Shown here piece after piece: positions 49,914 through 64,000 of a DNA stretch of 64,000 nucleotides. The notes beneath the pieces are model-generated. The model made no database searches, was not told where the DNA came from, and saw only the letters and a list, made by a program, of their open reading frames with translations. The stretch is taken from assembly GCF_037975245.1 (NCBI RefSeq), contig NC_092568.1, positions 42,771,631 through 42,835,630 on the forward strand, written 5' to 3'. Within the stretch, counting starts at the first letter, position 1, and the number at the start of each line of letters is the position of its first letter. Source of the DNA: Apostichopus japonicus (Eukaryota > Echinodermata > Holothuroidea > Aspidochirotida > Stichopodidae). Made by a program: the position numbers and the translations under genes.

Positions 49914-50329
49914 CCCCCCCCCAGTGGCGTAGCCAGGATTTTTTCAGTGGGGTGGCGCTGGGGGCTTGAACATTTCCTGGGGGGGGGGGGCTTGACCATT
50001 TTCTTGTTACTATCTAATCGGAGCGCCACCATGAGTTGGCGCGCAGCGTACCTAAAAAGTTTAGCTGAAAAGGCCTCCTAGATCGTTGGAAATGACACTT
50101 CCCAGGCCTTCTAAGCTGCTCTAAAGTTTTCTCAACATCCTTTATTTTGAGATCCACTGTTTTGATATGGTTATCAAATAGTTTAGTGAAATAGAAGAAA
50201 AAAAACAATCTGGTATATCATGACATATCTTTTGTGAGTTTGACACCATTTTTCGACAAATCTGTAAATTGCGCGTGGAAAATAAAGAAAGATTGACTGG
50301 GCTTTCAGCCAAGTAACATACTGAAATGA

Positions 50330-51045
50330 CCGAGCTATATGTCAAACTGACATCAAAGATTGTATCTGAAATATTATTAGGGTGATAGACTGATTGGCCG
50401 GCAGTTAGAGCTAGGGGTATTGGTCAGGGGGAGAGAATGGCCTGTAGGGGCGCTTTCGACACTATCTAAGCGGAGCGCCACCACAGGTTGGCGCATACAT
50501 GAGCTTCATCACAATCCTTGTAGTATCTTTGTGAGTGCTCATGTTTTCGAAAAAATAGATCGAAAACCCCGTACAGTTCTTGGAAAGAGTTTCGTACAAC
50601 AGAATTAAGTGCCGATAAATTAAATACCGCCGTACGTTAGAGCATTTTGTCGGTAAACTACACCAACAAAATGTGACAAATGTCAATAGGTAGATGAGAG
50701 TGCAATAAAAAAATCAATAATCGCGAATAAGTAAAAAGTGCTAAAAAGCTGAAAAGGGCGCCAGGGGGGGGGGGGGCTTCCGCCCCCTGACTGTTTGGAC
50801 GCTCCGCCACTCATGTTGGCCGGTAGTTTTCAGCGATAGTGTTGTCTCCTTTCTTGAAAATTTGTTTTTTTTTAGCGGTTTTGAGAGCATCAGGGTACGT
50901 CCCAGAAGTGAAAACCCGATTGAAATAGTAACAGGGTATAGGCAATGACGCGAGCAATGATGTGAGAAACATATGTATGATGTCAGCATTTTTACCTTTT
51001 AACATCTTCTTTGGCATTCAAGTACCTGGAAACCTCCTTTCTATA
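50330..51045 (-). mobile_element. LINE reverse transcriptase fragment split by family B
   Basis: The minus strand at 51017-50824 encodes LPIPCYYFNRVFTSGTYPDA then IFKKGDNTIAENYRP; across the insertion the reading continues ISLSP at 50393-50370. NYRPISL is the start of the LINE RT fingers motif. Only this short piece remains. Confidence 0.78.
50402..50815. mobile_element. Family B MITE, copy 2, inserted in LINE RT
   Basis: Begins CAGTTAGAGCTAGGGGTATT and ends GGACGCTCCGCCACTCATG; TTGGCCGG is duplicated at 50394-50401 and 50816-50823. Internal blocks (aatgtgacaaatgtcaata, gggcgccagggggg) match copy 1 at 40891. Confidence 0.83.
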
Positions 51046-51746
51046 ATTAGGGTATAGTATTGCTCACTAGCCTGTTTGATCAGTTAATGCGCACTGGTTA
51101 CACGATACTGATTGGCTGTTTGTATTAGTATTTATTTGTATGTTAGGGATTATGGATATTTTGAAAAAGAGTGACAAAGGCAAAGTTTCCCGAACAGTCG
51201 AACACCTAGATTCAGTAGTAAACATTATATGTTTTGTAGTCTTGTAGAGCAGGAATTATATTATTCGACGGTCGTTAACATGCGTTTTCAGTACAGTGCG
51301 ACTACTGTAGACTTCTCGGCCTATGCGCTATGTCACGTCAGGTTTTTCAGCAACTATAGCCTATTGCCGGTCCGCGGTCGAAGGGTCGTTCATGAGTGGT
51401 CATCATGGAGATTCGAGGCCATTCAGACCAATATATTTTTCGCAAATGTAATTTTTTTTTGGACATCCAAAATCCCAGTGGGGGGGGGGGGGCGACAAGC
51501 TTTCATGGGGGGGGGGGGCTGTCGCTCCCCACGCCCCCAGTAGCTACGCCACTGTCCCCCCTACACACACATACGTTTTGAGAAGCAAATCGACGCCAGT
51601 AGTGGAAAGGGTGTTTTGTGTGTGTGATGCATATGTATAGGTTTGTGTGGATGTGACCGTTGCAAATGAGGGACATAAATCTGACAAATTTGCACATTTC
51701 AAGACTTAACTATCAATGGTACTATTTAAGAAAATTCACCCAGGGT

Positions 51747-52099
51747 CAGGGGCGTAGCGAGGGTTTTTGTTGGGGTGGGGTGTGGAGAATTTAATTTGCC
51801 GACGGATCTGGAAGTGGTGACTGAAATTGGGGAGGGGTCTAAGGGGAGGGGGTGTCCCCCTCCCCTTTAGAAAATTTTTAGTTTTGATACGTCCTTAGAT
51901 GCAATCTGGTGCATATTTTAAGTCAAATTTGGCACGGAAGAAGCTCGTTCTCCTTTTCTCTATTCAGCTTTCCTTCTTTCTTCCCCTTCCGCTCTCTTCA
52001 CCTTTTCTCCTTTTGCCGACAGACCCAAAATTTGCCGACAGCGACCAAATTATTGGGGGGGGGGTGTGACCCCCCACATCCCCGCTCGCTACGCCCCTG
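51747..52099. mobile_element. hAT-like MITE (353 bp), complete
   Basis: Begins CAGGGGCGTAGCGAGGG and ends CCCGCTCGCTACGCCCCTG; CCCAGGGT is duplicated at 51739-51746 and 52100-52107. The ends are almost perfectly complementary, with G-run and C-run. Confidence 0.92.
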
Positions 52100-52164
52100 C
52101 CCAGGGTACATCCTGGGCACGGAAGCTAAACAATTTGATCCCTAGTTCCCGAGTGAATGACTCC

Positions 52165-52300
52165 CGTACAGAGCCGTCTAAATATACGGCTCTGCTCCCG
52201 TATAGTCTTGTATCACATTATTTATCGGAGACGTATATTAGAGACCCAATAGTAGGATCTCTAACGTATATCAGAGCCGTATCGGCTCTGACGTATATGG
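52165..52300. repeat. Cluster of short inverted repeats upstream of pecanex
   Basis: AGAGCCGT...ACGGCTCT at 52170-52193, AGAGCCGTATCGGCTCT at 52273-52289, an imperfect inverted repeat between them (52230-52270), and ACGTATA three times. It lies about 660-790 bp before the pecanex start codon. Confidence 0.7.
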
Positions 52301-52910
52301 CTGTATAGCGCCCACACTTTCCAAGCTACGGAAAAGTCTGTGTAGCTAATACTACTGACATCGAGTTGTTCATACATCTGTGTCTTCAAAGTTCTGGAAA
52401 TGATAATTCATATGGAATATATAAACACCTTATTTTAGCACAATTTAGTGCGTTTTATGGCATTTAATGCAGTTCTGAATAACATGGCTTGAACCGTAAC
52501 GTGCTTCAACAGGTCCGTAGGTAAACAGTTTAGCTTATCAAGTTGTAGTGTTGAACTACTCCAATGCGCATTGCACTTTAAATACCAGCCTAAGCTTTCC
52601 TACTATGTAATACGCAACAACTAATGTGTGCTGAAGCAGTTGAGGAAGCCTATCGTTGGTTACAGTACAGTAAATCATTGTAGTACTAGTAGAACTGTAT
52701 AACCTAGTTAAAATAGTAGTAGTGACTTATGTGGTGTAGGACATAACAATCGACGTACGATGCCACATAAAGCTACAAGCAACCAGTTGGGCAATGACAA
52801 GTAACCATTAAATTTTGTGGATGGCCTCAATACGGTATTCAACAAGTTGAAAGATTGTCTGAAATGGTGTCATCGTGATCGAATTGGAATCGAAGTATGT
52901 CCCGTCGTAG

Positions 52911-63700
<10,790 letters not shown>

Positions 63701-64000
63701 GTAACTTGATGCAATTACACATTAGTTTATTTTACCATATCCTCAATGTATTTGTTCAAAACTGTTTGTCTAGAACCAAACATACAATTGACTCCAAATC
63801 CGTCTAGCTGATTGTGAAGGAAACTGTAAGGGAACAAATGAATGAAATGCTTAATATATGCTTTGAGTTGCCAAAGATATTACAGACTTGTGAAAAAGAG
63901 AGATGGTCAGGAAATAACTGTTCCTTAGTAGACAGTATCAATATCCATTGATTGCAACATCAATGTTCGCTTGGCTCAGTTTTTTTGATGATTCATTGTA

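Larger units (their letters stand above)
49922..51554. mobile_element. hAT-like element with nested MITE and LINE piece
   Basis: Begins CAGTGGCGTAGCCAGGATTT and ends AGTAGCTACGCCACTG; flanks are cccccccc and tccccccc, a probable but low-complexity 8-bp duplication. Inside: a family A-like fragment at 50005-50140, a LINE RT fragment, and the family B copy inserted in that fragment. It could be two unrelated ends; confidence is reduced for this reason. Confidence 0.65.

Overview
This window is animal (metazoan) nuclear DNA: genes are split into short exons with GT-AG introns, and the spaces between are filled with retrotransposons, DNA transposons and minisatellites. There is no operon, Shine-Dalgarno pattern, CRISPR array or credible tRNA/rRNA gene. 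The repeat content (CR1/L2-like LINEs, Penelope and DIRS fragments, a tRNA-type SINE, many hAT-like MITEs, a tandem repeat rich in TGACCT) suggests a marine invertebrate, perhaps an echinoderm or other deuterostome. That placement is an inference with low confidence.

Two host genes are supported, both by their N-terminal portions. (1) On the minus strand, 25714 down to 286, 22 exons encode about the first 750 residues of KNTC1/Rod, the large subunit of the Rod-ZW10-Zwilch kinetochore complex; the gene runs off the left edge. (2) On the plus strand, from 52953 to the right edge, four exons encode the N-terminus of pecanex (PCNX family), beginning [14 protein letters not shown]. The two genes diverge, with about 27 kb between their start codons.

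Layout: 1-25.7 kb is KNTC1, whose introns hold minisatellites (units of about 41, 101, 27, 83 and 54-59 bp), a Penelope-like fragment beside a long palindrome, a LINE 3' tail, a 1.48-kb DNA transposon inserted in the 83-bp array, and two copies of a TGACCT-rich tandem repeat. 26.6-32.0 kb holds two minus-strand LINE relics; a SINE sits in the endonuclease part of the second. 32-37 kb has little that can be recognised. 37.1-40.05 kb is a satellite-like array with three near-identical 572-bp higher-order units. 40.2-52.1 kb is a dense nest of MITE-like elements ending in CAGTGGCG/CAGGGGCG-type sequences; many have exact 8-bp target-site duplications and one family has 5-bp duplications. 53-64 kb is pecanex, with introns carrying a DIRS-like reverse transcriptase relic, a 91-bp minisatellite split by a hAT MITE, and a 3.17-kb element with TA duplications and a broken DDE transposase.

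Exon boundaries were set by hand from reading frame, GT-AG signals and remembered similarity to vertebrate KNTC1 and pecanex. No alignment or database search was run.
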